From Phycisphaerales bacterium (GTDB taxonomy: Bacteria > Planctomycetota > Phycisphaerae > Phycisphaerales > UBA1924), in assembly GCA_029260455.1 (NCBI GenBank), contig JAJDDF010000008.1:62001-126000 (forward strand): a stretch of 64,000 nucleotides of DNA, read 5' to 3'. Under the pieces are notes generated by a model, which saw only the letters and a list, made by a program, of their open reading frames with translations, had not been told where the DNA came from and searched no databases. Below are positions 29,733-39,743 of the stretch, one piece after another (the stretch's first letter is position 1; the number at the start of each line of letters is the position of its first letter). The translations under genes and the position numbers were made by a program.

Positions 29733-29742
29733 CACTCCCGCT

Positions 29743-32103
29743 TTACACAGGGAGTATTCGTGTACGCTCGAGCGCTGACACGAGTTTCTGTGGCGGGCCA
29801 TCTTGTGTTTCCCACGGCTCAAGGAGCAGGTCAATGAGAAACGGGATGGCCTCATCTTGAACTTGCGGGATGCGGATTGCGCCGATGTTGTTGAGCGCAG
29901 GATTTGGGTTCATCGGTTGTACTTTTTCAAAGGGCCAGCGCGCAAAGAGACGCTCCGCACCTGTGATCACATTCCAATCCGTTCGGCCAATGGACTCCCC
30001 CACTGCGGTCAACTCGATATCGTGCAGCACCACCCATGCGTTTGGTTTGAGTGCATGAATCATCGCAAGAAGGTCGAGTGTGGGGGCGGGGTGACGGTGG
30101 TCGCCGTCGATGAAAACGAGGTCGATCTCGCCGATGTAATGAAGCCTGCATGCATCGACCGCCGTGGCACCGGGGTGAATTGCGACACGGTCCATGAGAT
30201 CGGGGACGACCTCAGCTGCAGCGGCACCAACAGAATGCGCGGCATCAAAATAACAGTGTGTCGAGATGTCGAATGAGTGAATTTGCGCCAGCTCATCGGT
30301 GCTGTCGTATTCGGTACAAAAATGATCGAGCGCAGCAGCAATCACCGCAGTCGATACACCAGATGCCGTACCTATTTCTACAACCCGGCGCGGGCGCGCT
30401 GCTTCAATCAGATCCCACAGAAATAGTGAATCCAGCGCATTGACAAATCCATTCGCCCATTGCGGCGCTGCATACCGCTTGGCAAAGGCACCGATCCAGG
30501 GACGATCGACAGCAAGCCCGAGTGCTGCACGCTCGGGCGCGGATGCGGGCAGGGAGGCGCATTTTGTTCTCACAAGCGCATCCTCAGGAATTGGCATGGT
30601 CTTCGCGGTCAGCTCATTCGGTGTGGATTCCGCTTTGGCCTGCGCGGAATAGACCCTTGGGATCAGATATTTACGCTCATCAAACTGCGCTTGCGCGCGT
30701 GCGATGATCTGAGCCTCGTAGGCATCGGAAGAGGGAACGATCGCGGTGACTTCTTCGAGCAGCGCCCCCACTTCCGTGGGCATAACGATTGGAATGCCAT
30801 GTATTGAATCAGCGCAAGGCGAATCGTCAATAACACATGCAATTTCCACCGCGGGAAAATCCAAGCGGTTTTCAAGGAGCCATTCGGTATGCGAACCAGC
30901 CCCGAAGAGTGCAATCCGCGTGTGCCCCGCATCGCGAAGTTGCGAGAGTTGTTCGTGCCACACTGCTTTGCGCTGATTGCTGGGGATGTGACCCGATACC
31001 CCTCTTCCCAACAACTGCACAGCCCGGATTTCGGCTTCGGCTGCGAGCATGCAGGCAGCGCTAGCGTGCGAAGATATGTCGCCTGATCGTGAGGCAATGC
31101 GATCGGGTAATCCACTGACGAATGCGTTCCACAACGGCGAAACATACCATCCAACCGCACCTGCCGAGCGAGCCCACGCATCGTAGACATGGGCTGCATC
31201 CACCGAAGTGCCGCAATCTTCTGTTGCAATTGCGTGCGCTGCTTCGTGCCCGAAGAAAAGTGACACGGCACGTTCACCACAATAGTTCGACCAATAGGAA
31301 CGGACCTGTCGCCACACTTCCTGTCGGCTTCCGGCATCATCAAAACTGGGGTCTGACCAGAGTTGATCAAGCATGGGCGCTGGATCCGCGGTGCACCGGA
31401 AGGCGACTGTCGACGTACCGCGCACAATGTCGATTGGTTCAAACACATTGCGCAACTGCCACATGTGCAGCGGCAACCATGGCATGAGTGGTTCCATGAA
31501 ATTTTGCTGAACAAGTACGGCGCCGGGACGGAGCCAACGGCCAAAGGTGCGCAACATCATCAGGTGAATATCCCAATTTATTGCACTGCTATTGCAAAGC
31601 AACTCGATTGGCGCTTGCTCGGGGTAAAGAGAAGTTTCCTGCTGAGAAGCAACTTTTTCCGGCAGGTTCAACGCACGGAGATCGAGCTTGTGAAGGCGGT
31701 GCGTGTGAAGCAGTTCGTATCGCGTGAGGAAATTCTCCCCCGGTGCTAGGCCATGGGCTTTGAGCCAACAGTTGCTCATCACTGTTCCATCAATCGGCGC
31801 TTCAAATGTGTTGTAGACAAGGACAGGGAATCGTGGCGAATTCGCATGGGATAACCCGTCTGCGATCGCTGCTGTCGCGCCGCCGAGAAAGCACCCGAGT
31901 TCCACAACATGTCCGGTGCCAGACAGCGTGGACGCAAGCCAGTGCAGGTAATCCATCTCGCGCTCGAAGGGCATCATGGGAATGCGAGATGAGAGCGGCA
32001 ATGGAAGCGCATCGCCGGGATCGCAGAGATTGCCAGCGGCATCCCGGACCAGCTCATCGATGAGACGCTCGGCCACTTGGGGCACTGCTGGTTCTGCGGG
32101 CAT
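29743..32103 (-). CDS. Double class I methyltransferase with AG-x-H-T module
   Basis: This is a 786-residue protein with three blocks. Residues about 50-260 form a SAM-methyltransferase-like domain (HVVELGCFLGGATAAIAD) with similarity to TylF/macrocin-type enzymes. Residues about 394-490 are the Rossmann-like module (RIALFGAGSHTEWLL, CVIDDSP). Residues about 560-750 form a second class I methyltransferase of the Methyltransf_24 type (RRVVEIGTASGVSTAVI, EIDLVFIDGDHRHPAPT). It is the only minus-strand gene of the cluster. The ATG at 32103 has GGAG five bases upstream (AAGGAGATGTC). The first domain could be degenerate; the second has the clearer Asp-Gly-Asp-His catalytic segment. Confidence 0.75.
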   Translation of the reverse strand: MPAEPAVPQVAERLIDELVRDAAGNLCDPGDALPLPLSSRIPMMPFEREMDYLHWLASTLSGTGHVVELGCFLGGATAAIADGLSHANSPRFPVLVYNTFEAPIDGTVMSNCWLKAHGLAPGENFLTRYELLHTHRLHKLDLRALNLPEKVASQQETSLYPEQAPIELLCNSSAINWDIHLMMLRTFGRWLRPGAVLVQQNFMEPLMPWLPLHMWQLRNVFEPIDIVRGTSTVAFRCTADPAPMLDQLWSDPSFDDAGSRQEVWRQVRSYWSNYCGERAVSLFFGHEAAHAIATEDCGTSVDAAHVYDAWARSAGAVGWYVSPLWNAFVSGLPDRIASRSGDISSHASAACMLAAEAEIRAVQLLGRGVSGHIPSNQRKAVWHEQLSQLRDAGHTRIALFGAGSHTEWLLENRLDFPAVEIACVIDDSPCADSIHGIPIVMPTEVGALLEEVTAIVPSSDAYEAQIIARAQAQFDERKYLIPRVYSAQAKAESTPNELTAKTMPIPEDALVRTKCASLPASAPERAALGLAVDRPWIGAFAKRYAAPQWANGFVNALDSLFLWDLIEAARPRRVVEIGTASGVSTAVIAAALDHFCTEYDSTDELAQIHSFDISTHCYFDAAHSVGAAAAEVVPDLMDRVAIHPGATAVDACRLHYIGEIDLVFIDGDHRHPAPTLDLLAMIHALKPNAWVVLHDIELTAVGESIGRTDWNVITGAERLFARWPFEKVQPMNPNPALNNIGAIRIPQVQDEAIPFLIDLLLEPWETQDGPPQKLVSALERTRILPV

Positions 32104-32273
32104 GACATCTCCTTCGCGCACAGACGCATTGACCTGCTACTGCGCAGGCAGGTTGGATCGAATGAAGCAAAACCAGTCCGGTCCGACGGGGGAATGGTGA
32201 GACAGCCGCAGAGTATCTCCGAACGCCGCGGGCGTGCACGAAAAGCCGGTACCATAGGGAAAGGAGATGGCAT

Positions 32274-34211
32274 TTGCGAAAACCCTGCGAGTTCGAGATG
32301 TGTAGAAACACCGGCTGCTCAGAGGTGATTGCCCTGCTTCGCACGAGGGTGTTCGAATGGACCGCACGAGCGCTCGCGGCGGAGGGGCGAAAGAAAGTGG
32401 CGCTCTTTGGCGCGGGCCAGCACACCAGACCGATTGTTCGTCAACCATGGGTGCGGTTCGGCATGGAAGTCGTCCTGATTTATGATGATGCACCGAGCAA
32501 AGATGCACTCAGCGGCGTGCCAATACAGACACCAGCACAATGGTTGCACGAGCAAATTCATTCATCACAGCCAAACGCTTTCGATGTGCTCGTCGTCAGC
32601 TCGGCAGTCTATGAAGACAAACTTGGCCGTCGGGCAGTTGACGTGCTGGGCTCGACGCTCGAAGAATTGAACGTACCGATCGTCCTGCCCTACCGCGGTA
32701 CACCTACTGCATATGACGAGATCAGCGTGCTTCGCAGATTGCAGGACGAGGGAATCGTTACCGAAGATGAAGCGCAGTGGCTGATCGCCAACCGCGATGA
32801 GCGCCACGATGCAACACTTCCCATGATCCACTCGGATCGCACGGAGTTCCATCTGCGGCGCTACGAGTTAGCGGCAGAATTTCTGCGCGATCTTGAACAC
32901 CGGTCCGTTGCAGATATCGCCTGCGGCGTGGGGTATGGTGCCCGGTTGCTCACGAATCAAGGCAATGCCATGCGGTACACCGGCGTTGATATCAATCCTC
33001 AGGCGATTGCGTATGCGAATCGACGGCACGCCGTGAATGATCATGTGCAATTTCTTGAACGAACTGGTGATGACACCAGCATCGAGACAAACAGCATCGA
33101 CATGGTCACCAGTTTCGAAACAATCGAACACATCGGAGGGACAGAATCTCTGTTGCGCGAGTTTGCACGCATCCTGCGTCCCGGTGGAAGCCTCATCATC
33201 AGCACGCCCAACGCGCTGGGCCCCACGCCGTATCACGTTCATGATTTCGATTTCCCGGCATTCGAAGCAATACTGTCGAACTGGTTCAATATCAAGATGT
33301 GGTTCGGACAGCTTCCAGTCGATGAAGTCTTTGACCCTGAACTTCCGCCGGGCATTTTTCCGCTGGACTTGCCCACCGCCCGGGCAGGTGAGACGGATCG
33401 ATTTGGGCGCAGGCCGCATGTGCTGATCGCTGTGTGTGATGCGCTCGCCGTGACAGCAGTCGATGGAAGTGAATGCCAGGTGGACACCCGACATGGTCCA
33501 CTACGCCTGAAATGTCCGACAAAACTCGCGCGCTGGCGGGCCGAGACATTCCTCACAAAAGAACCAGAAACACTCGCCTGGATAGACGAGTTCGAGAAGG
33601 ATGATGTTTTTTGGGACATTGGTGCAAACATCGGGGTGTACACGCTGTATGCCGCTGCGGCGCGACGCGCTCAGCGCATCCTCGCCTTTGAACCCTCGCC
33701 CTGGAATGCGGCATTACTCGCCGAACACATTCGAATCAATGGATTCTCGCACACCGTTGCCACATACCCCATCGCGCTGACAGACACGACGAGCCCCGGG
33801 ACTTTATTCATGCGCGATACCAGCGCCGCGTCTGCGGGGTCGAGCTTTGCTGATCCTGTTGGGGAGTTCGGCGAACGTTTTGACCCAACCTTCGAACAAG
33901 CAGCGCTTGGCGTGCGCGTTGATGATCTTGTCGCATGGGGCGCACCAGCACCCAACCGGATCAAGATCGACGTCGATGGCGCAGAGGAACGCGTGCTTGC
34001 TGGGGCAACAGACACGCTCGCTCGTCCATCTCTGCGCTCGATCTCGATCGAACTCGATGCTTCGCGGACAGATCTTGTTGATCGTGTGACTCAAACATTC
34101 GCTCGCGCTGGGCTTGAACTCACCGCGCAGCTCCATGACCCCGCGTTTGCCTCGGGCAAGAATGCATCGATATATAATTTTCACTTCTGCCGTGTGGCAC
34201 TTTCGCCGTAG
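32274..34211 (+). CDS. AG-x-H-T module, methyltransferase and FkbM methyltransferase fusion
   Basis: This is a 645-residue protein in three parts. Residues about 40-142 are the Rossmann-like module shared in the cluster (KVALFGAGQHTRPIV, LIYDDAPSKDALSG). Residues about 190-400 form a class I SAM methyltransferase (VADIACGVGYGARLL, ARILRPGGSLIIST). Residues about 430-640 are an FkbM-type methyltransferase (VFWDIGANIGVYTLYAAAA, RIKIDVDGAEERVL). The ORF begins with TTG at 32274, with GGAG eight bases upstream; ATG 32298 is an alternative. Both methyltransferases probably modify sugars. Fusing two methyltransferases behind a shared module suggests a scaffolding or nucleotide-sugar-linked role for that module. 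Confidence 0.8.
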   Translation: MRKPCEFEMCRNTGCSEVIALLRTRVFEWTARALAAEGRKKVALFGAGQHTRPIVRQPWVRFGMEVVLIYDDAPSKDALSGVPIQTPAQWLHEQIHSSQPNAFDVLVVSSAVYEDKLGRRAVDVLGSTLEELNVPIVLPYRGTPTAYDEISVLRRLQDEGIVTEDEAQWLIANRDERHDATLPMIHSDRTEFHLRRYELAAEFLRDLEHRSVADIACGVGYGARLLTNQGNAMRYTGVDINPQAIAYANRRHAVNDHVQFLERTGDDTSIETNSIDMVTSFETIEHIGGTESLLREFARILRPGGSLIISTPNALGPTPYHVHDFDFPAFEAILSNWFNIKMWFGQLPVDEVFDPELPPGIFPLDLPTARAGETDRFGRRPHVLIAVCDALAVTAVDGSECQVDTRHGPLRLKCPTKLARWRAETFLTKEPETLAWIDEFEKDDVFWDIGANIGVYTLYAAAARRAQRILAFEPSPWNAALLAEHIRINGFSHTVATYPIALTDTTSPGTLFMRDTSAASAGSSFADPVGEFGERFDPTFEQAALGVRVDDLVAWGAPAPNRIKIDVDGAEERVLAGATDTLARPSLRSISIELDASRTDLVDRVTQTFARAGLELTAQLHDPAFASGKNASIYNFHFCRVALSP

Positions 34212-34293
34212 TGGATCTGGTCTGACAATGACGGTACGCGATATCCACTCTCTATTGTCTTGAATCTTGCAATGCACCTCCGGGGAGATCGGC

Positions 34294-36075
34294 ATGGATT
34301 CTGCACATCTTGCACGTGCCTACGCCGCCGATCCTGCGTCCCAACCGCGAGTTCTAAGTGTCCACGGCCCTCACCCGCTCTCGGGTGTCTCCACGTGGAT
34401 CGCGCGATTGCTCACGAGTGACCACACCCGCTATGACTGGCATGCTCTGATCGTCGGGAGTGAACAGGAACTCGCAGAAATGACCCCGTTCCCTGCAACT
34501 GGAACAGGCCGTGTGCATACGCGCGCGTGGTCAAATGATGACAATGCCGCGACCGATCATGTGAACACTGTCGTGGAAGCCCTTGATGAGCTTCGACCAT
34601 CGATCGTGATTCCGAATTATGTTCCCGAGGCCTACGCCGCTGCTGGTCTTGCTGCACCGCGAGGCGTGCGAACACTCGGTGTCTGTCACTCACGCGACTA
34701 CTGGTATCTTGAACTTTTCCAACACGCTGCGCCATTGATGCACGCTGCCTGGGCCGTAAGCGATGAATGCGAACGCCTCTTACATACAACACTCGGCCAG
34801 ACAACGAATGTGCTTTGTGCACCATACGGCACGCACCTGCCCGAGGAGATATCTCTCCCGCCGCACGTCATTCATCCATCCGAACCCATCCGCATTCTGT
34901 ACACCGGGCGACTTGAAACCCCACAGAAACGGTCTATGCATCTTGCGACGATCGCAGAAGAACTGCACCGACGCGGCGTCCCCTTCGTTCTGACCATTGC
35001 AGGTGATGGCCCAGATCATGAGCAGCTCACAACTCGTCTGAGACCGTTCATTGACGCCGGTAAGGTCTCCATGCTCGGCGCGGTGCCGCATGCGCACGTC
35101 AATTCGCTCATCCGTGAGCACGACCTGCTGATTCTGGTCAGCGCGTACGAAGGCACACCGCTCGCGGCAATCGAGGCAATGGCGCTGGGCCGACCTATCG
35201 CGGTGACTGATGGTTGCGGCGGGGCGGCCGACGCGGTACGGGCGCATGGTGGCGGAGTTGTTGTTCCAACAGATAATCCGATCGACCTGACCGACCACCT
35301 TGAACGCCTGTCTCAATACCCCGCAGAACTTCAAGCATTAGCATCGCAAGCACATGACTGTGCCAAACAACGATTTTCGCTCCCTGTCCATATCGAATCG
35401 ATCGAATCATTGATCGACAGTGCGCTCACCAAAGAGGTGCCGCAAACTCCAAAATTCATTGTTGCGTCTTGGCGCGCAATCCTTGCGACGACATCACTTG
35501 CAGTTGGAGGCTGGCCGAGGCATGTTCGACGAAAAACTATCCGGCGCTGGCGAACTGGCTTCCGGAACGACCTCGCAACGATCGGCCATCCACCGATGTC
35601 GCTGATGCACCGTTTGTTTCGGCGCAACACAGGTCAATTGGCATTGCCAGCCCGAGTGCCCCGCATCGAGCGCCTTGGGGCCACATTGCTCGCAGCTGCT
35701 GCAAATGAACTGTCGCGCGAGGGATACCAGCGGATCGCGATTTTTCCCGCCGGCCGACACTCTACACGCCACGGTTTCATCCTTGCTCGCCATCCATGCA
35801 TCGCGTGCTTTGTCGACGATGCCGCAAAGAAATCACGCAGCCGCACATTACACAACCACCCCATCCTGACGCCAGCTGGTGCTCGCAGTGCGGGAGTCGA
35901 TGCAATTATTATCTCATCCGATCAGTACGAGGAATCTCTTGAAAGCCGCGCTCGCGAATGGGGCGAAAAAGTCCCCGTTCGAACACTATATGTGCCGGTC
36001 CGCATTCCAGATGCTACAGATGCCTCGAGTGAGCCTCGCGCCAAGAAACCTGCGACCTCGAGCGTAGCGAATTGA
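34294..36075 (+). CDS. GT4-family glycosyltransferase with C-terminal AG-x-H-S module
   Basis: This is a 593-residue protein. Residues about 15-375 are a GT4 (retaining, GT-B) glycosyltransferase: HPLSGVSTWIARLL near the start, IRILYTGRLETPQKR, FVLTIAGDGPDHEQL, and the donor-binding EX7E region in YEGTPLAAIEAMALGRPIAV. Residues about 479-580 are the same Rossmann-like module found in its neighbours (QRIAIFPAGRHSTRH, CFVDDAAKK, ILTPAGARSAGVDAIIISSDQ). Here the first Gly of the usual FGAG is replaced by Pro (FPAG). ATG 34294 has GGGGAG six bases upstream. The stop is immediately followed by the convergent histidine kinase stop. Donor sugar and acceptor are unknown. Confidence 0.85.
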   Translation: MDSAHLARAYAADPASQPRVLSVHGPHPLSGVSTWIARLLTSDHTRYDWHALIVGSEQELAEMTPFPATGTGRVHTRAWSNDDNAATDHVNTVVEALDELRPSIVIPNYVPEAYAAAGLAAPRGVRTLGVCHSRDYWYLELFQHAAPLMHAAWAVSDECERLLHTTLGQTTNVLCAPYGTHLPEEISLPPHVIHPSEPIRILYTGRLETPQKRSMHLATIAEELHRRGVPFVLTIAGDGPDHEQLTTRLRPFIDAGKVSMLGAVPHAHVNSLIREHDLLILVSAYEGTPLAAIEAMALGRPIAVTDGCGGAADAVRAHGGGVVVPTDNPIDLTDHLERLSQYPAELQALASQAHDCAKQRFSLPVHIESIESLIDSALTKEVPQTPKFIVASWRAILATTSLAVGGWPRHVRRKTIRRWRTGFRNDLATIGHPPMSLMHRLFRRNTGQLALPARVPRIERLGATLLAAAANELSREGYQRIAIFPAGRHSTRHGFILARHPCIACFVDDAAKKSRSRTLHNHPILTPAGARSAGVDAIIISSDQYEESLESRAREWGEKVPVRTLYVPVRIPDATDASSEPRAKKPATSSVAN

Positions 36076-38070
36076 TCACGCCGCGGCGGTGCGCGGCTGA
36101 CTACCGCGAGCGACCAGCGCCGTAAGCACCGGGCGGTCGATTGGCTTCGTGGCAAACTCATCACACCCAGCATCAAGGCACCGCTTTCGATCCCTCGGCA
36201 TTGCACTTGCCGTCAGCGCTATGATGCGTCCGGTGTAGCCTGCATCCCGAAGCGCTGCAGTTGCTTCAAAGCCCGACATCACAGGCATTTGCATATCCAT
36301 GAGGATGCAATCGAAAGGTTTGCCCTCTGCTTGAGCTGCGAGTGCAAGGTCGAATGCAATTTTTCCATTCTCCGCAAGCGTGACAATCGCGCCCGCTTTT
36401 TTGAGTACGAACGTAATCAGCCGCTGATTGTCAGGCCCATCCTCTGCAAGCAGGATGCGCAAGCCAGTCAGGTCTGTCTGCGTGCTTGTCTTGATTGGTT
36501 TGGCAGCTTCGATCGAAGATGCAGGCTCAGTGTTTATCTTCACACCATCCAATGATCCCGTTGCAATCACCGTTCTGAATCGCGTGCCAACGCCTTCTTC
36601 TGATTCAACGATAGTGATGTCGCCCCCGAGCAGCTCTGCGAATCCTTTGCTGATGGTCAACCCGAGCCCGGTGCCGCCAAATTTTCGTGTTGTCGACTCA
36701 TCGGCTTGCGTAAAAGGCTTGAAGAGTTTGAAAGTCTGCGCTTCAGTCATCCCAACACCGGTGTCCGCAATGTCGAACTCCATCCGCGAATTGTTCCCTT
36801 CATTGATGCACCGCGTGATGAGCCTTACGCCGCCCTTCTCTGTGAACTTGATCGCGTTACCAAGCAAGTTGATCAGAATCTGACGCAGCCGCGTCGGGTC
36901 GCTTTGAATTGTCACGGGGATATCACCTTCGAATTCAACATCGAACCCGAGGTTCTTGTCTCTGGCTTGATCGGCCATCAGCGACCGCACCGACTCAACA
37001 ATCTCCGCCGGATCGCAGTCGACGTGCTCCACAGTCATTTTGTCTGCTTCAATTTTTGAAATATCAAGAATGTCGTTGATAATGGTAAGCAGATACTTTC
37101 CGTTCCTCTGGATCGTGGCAATATTTTCTATGTCCTCTTCAGACGTCACATTCTCTGCAATATTTTCTGCAAATCCGAGGATGGCGGTCATCGGCGTGCG
37201 AATCTCGTGACTCATATTGGCAAGAAAATCGCTCTTCGCCTTGTTCGCCGCATTTGCTTCCGTTTGCGCCCGCTCAAGGTTGCCCACGGTGTCCTGCAAC
37301 GCTGCCTGGAGTTGTCGAGACCGGGTAAGCATTGCAGTCATCGACTGCTGCATCTTTTGGCCGTAGAAACCAACCCCCGCAACCATGAGAACAATCATGC
37401 CGCCGATCAGATATTCAAGTCGCCGAAACGAAGCCGCGTGGGCCAGATGTTCTTCAAATGCCTTGGCTTGAATAGTCCGCACGACCTCACTGATGTGACT
37501 GATCTCAATAGTCACAATGGCGTATTTTCGATCCATTGTCGCCATACGCGAGCCGGCCTTTTCGTATTGACCTGTTTCGAAAAGGCGGAAAATGTGTGTC
37601 GCCTCCGCCACCATCTCGTGCATCCCAGCATCGATCTCGTCCAGTTCCTTCAGAAACTCACGTTTGAATTGTGGCGCGATGTTTGCAGTGATATCGGCTC
37701 TCGCTTCTTCGATGGCAACATCAAATGCTACGTGTGCCTCGGCCAGTCGCGCTGCCTCAAGTTGAGTGTCTTTCGAATCAAAAATGTCGTTGCCCGGTGC
37801 ATTGACCTGTTGAGCGAGTGTGTTGATCTCTGTGTATGCCCCAAGACGATCAGCCCACTCCGCGCCCTCAGCAACTGATTCGGTAAATGTACTCATGAGC
37901 ATGTGGCTCAAAGTGAGACTGGCCACCACTGTCACCACGTTGACAGCTGTAAGTGCGTAGTACAACAGATATCCGTGCGGTTTCTTGCCCACGTCATTCG
38001 TTGATGTAGGTGTATGCATGTACTGAGCGCCCACGAACGGTGTGAGTGGGGATCCTGCCAGAGCATCCAC
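36076..38070 (-). CDS. Hybrid sensor histidine kinase/response regulator
   Basis: This is a membrane sensor kinase. One N-terminal helix (about 32-58) precedes a helical periplasmic domain of about 165 residues, and a second helix (RLEYLIGGMIVLMVAGVGFY) leads to the cytoplasm. The dimerisation/phosphoacceptor segment is KSDFLANMSHEIRTPMTAIL (catalytic His), followed by a HATPase domain (DTGVGMTEAQ, GTGLGLTISKGFAELLGG) and a C-terminal receiver domain (LRILLAEDGPDNQRL with the acidic pair, and DCILMDMQMPVMSGFEA with the phosphoacceptor Asp). No output domain is fused, so another regulator must be used. ATG 38019 (MHTPTST) is an alternative start. The sensed signal is unknown. Confidence 0.9.
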   Translation of the reverse strand: MDALAGSPLTPFVGAQYMHTPTSTNDVGKKPHGYLLYYALTAVNVVTVVASLTLSHMLMSTFTESVAEGAEWADRLGAYTEINTLAQQVNAPGNDIFDSKDTQLEAARLAEAHVAFDVAIEEARADITANIAPQFKREFLKELDEIDAGMHEMVAEATHIFRLFETGQYEKAGSRMATMDRKYAIVTIEISHISEVVRTIQAKAFEEHLAHAASFRRLEYLIGGMIVLMVAGVGFYGQKMQQSMTAMLTRSRQLQAALQDTVGNLERAQTEANAANKAKSDFLANMSHEIRTPMTAILGFAENIAENVTSEEDIENIATIQRNGKYLLTIINDILDISKIEADKMTVEHVDCDPAEIVESVRSLMADQARDKNLGFDVEFEGDIPVTIQSDPTRLRQILINLLGNAIKFTEKGGVRLITRCINEGNNSRMEFDIADTGVGMTEAQTFKLFKPFTQADESTTRKFGGTGLGLTISKGFAELLGGDITIVESEEGVGTRFRTVIATGSLDGVKINTEPASSIEAAKPIKTSTQTDLTGLRILLAEDGPDNQRLITFVLKKAGAIVTLAENGKIAFDLALAAQAEGKPFDCILMDMQMPVMSGFEATAALRDAGYTGRIIALTASAMPRDRKRCLDAGCDEFATKPIDRPVLTALVARGSQPRTAAA

Positions 38071-38321
38071 ATCAGGGAGGTGGCCCCGAAATCCATCGGC
38101 AATCGAACTCCAAAGCGTGATGGAGATGTGCGCCGTAGCCTACGATACCTTGGCGCAAGGCAATTCCCAGACAGTCACCGAGCGTCTGCGAATGTTTTCG
38201 GACGCAGACATGCTTCTGAGATGACACGCTGGCGATCGATCTGCCACAAAAATATCCAGATGCGGATCGCGCCCAAGAGCGGTGCCATCTCCGCTTGAGA
38301 TCACATGACGTGATGTTTACG

Positions 38322-39743
38322 TCAGGAGGCGCCCCACATAAAGAGCATCAACTGGAGGTCATCGATATTCGCAAGGCCATCTCCATCAATATCAGCAATA
38401 GCGCCGGGCTGGCCAAAATTCGAGAGCATGATATTCAAATCACTCAGACCGACAGCACCATCACCATTGAGGTCGCCAGCGATCAGCGGAGGCACTGTAC
38501 CAACTGCTGCAAATGCGTTTGCCGCATCGAGTCGCCCAGCCCCCAACATACCCGTGAACCCTGGATTCAGTGCATCAATGGGCGCTGCGGTACTCACAAG
38601 CGTTGCACGAAGTGCGATCGGCAAGGTGCCCGGTGCCCATGCCAATACGCGGGCGACCGTGCCTGTGACCAGTGCCGTCGAAAAGCTCGTCCCACTCGCA
38701 GAACGATACTGCCCGCTATGGAAACTCGACACGAGATTCACACTTGGTGCGCACAGCGTGACGCCGACACCAAAGTTTGAGAACGATGCAAGGATATCGT
38801 TGTCATTGGTACCCGAGACACCAACAGTGTTATACAGTAACGAATAATTTGCTGGAAACTGTGCACCATTTGTAGCATTATTACCGCTCGAAGCCACCAC
38901 AATGATGCCGAGGCCTTCAGCAGTTAAAACTGCCTCCGAAATCACACTCGTATCTCCGAGTGTCCCCAAACTTACATTGATCACGTTTGCACCGGCGGCA
39001 ACCGCCTCCAATATGCCTTTCGCAACGAGGAATGATGTACTCGTCCCATCACTCGTCATCGCACGGATCGGCATGATCTTTGCCTTCGGTGCTACATAAT
39101 GCACGAGCCCCGCAACAAACGTGCCATGCCCCGCCACTTCATCGAAGATGCCATCGTTATCCTCATCAATGCCATTGGGCGCATCATTCGTACTGGCTTC
39201 ACCCGGCAAGACACTCACGCCTGGCACGAGTGATCCCGCGAGCAGTGGATGGGTGAGATCGACACCAGTGTCAACAATGGCAACCACTACGGGCGCACCC
39301 GGGGGGGGGACAGGAGGGGGAACCGGTAGTCCACCGGAGTCGCCACGATTCAGCCCAATAGTGTGGCGCGTTGGTTGATTCCAGTATTCAATTGCGACGC
39401 GCGGGAAGAACAAACTCTGCGTAGACGGCATTGGATTATCCACGGCATGGATAAAGTCTACGGTCTTGATGCGGGGATCTACTTCTGCTTGAATCACAAA
39501 ATCAGTTGCGGTCAACCCGACAGGCAGCGCAAGATGGTAGTGAGGCCGGCTTAAGCCGAGAAGAATATCGATGGTTGTCGTGCCGTAGGTCGCATGAATG
39601 TCTTCGATGAGCACGCCATCTTCAAGGCGCACTTCTGCCTGGCCTTGCACAATCGAGCCAGCATGTGCGAAAGCGGGACACGTGATTATACATGCTGCGA
39701 TGTAGAACACCAGATATTTGCGTTGCAAGATGAACTGTTTCAT
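38322..39743 (-). CDS. Secreted subtilisin-family (S8) peptidase with dockerin-like tail
   Basis: This is a 473-residue exported serine protease. A signal peptide (YLVFYIAACIITCPAFAHA) is followed by an N-terminal propeptide-like region. The catalytic core has Asp158 (AIVDTGVDLTHP), His206 (GHGTFVAGLV), Asn288 (SSGNNATN, oxyanion hole) and Ser353 (SGTSFSTALVTG). From about 419 there is a Ca-binding dockerin-like pair, GDLNGDGAVGLSDLN and DIDGDGLANIDDLQ. A Pro-rich linker (PVPPPVPPPGAP) lies before the core. ATG 39743 overlaps the CHAT gene's stop by 4 bases (ATGA), showing translational coupling and a shared operon. The subtilisin is probably the secreted or surface-bound executor of the CHAT system. 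Confidence 0.88.
   Translation of the reverse strand: MKQFILQRKYLVFYIAACIITCPAFAHAGSIVQGQAEVRLEDGVLIEDIHATYGTTTIDILLGLSRPHYHLALPVGLTATDFVIQAEVDPRIKTVDFIHAVDNPMPSTQSLFFPRVAIEYWNQPTRHTIGLNRGDSGGLPVPPPVPPPGAPVVVAIVDTGVDLTHPLLAGSLVPGVSVLPGEASTNDAPNGIDEDNDGIFDEVAGHGTFVAGLVHYVAPKAKIMPIRAMTSDGTSTSFLVAKGILEAVAAGANVINVSLGTLGDTSVISEAVLTAEGLGIIVVASSGNNATNGAQFPANYSLLYNTVGVSGTNDNDILASFSNFGVGVTLCAPSVNLVSSFHSGQYRSASGTSFSTALVTGTVARVLAWAPGTLPIALRATLVSTAAPIDALNPGFTGMLGAGRLDAANAFAAVGTVPPLIAGDLNGDGAVGLSDLNIMLSNFGQPGAIADIDGDGLANIDDLQLMLFMWGAS

Noticed and set aside
38301-38330. TGACGT/ACGTCA inverted repeat at the end of the S8 peptidase gene
   Set aside because: The arms are six bases with no T-run, and similar short repeats are expected by chance, so I do not call a terminator.
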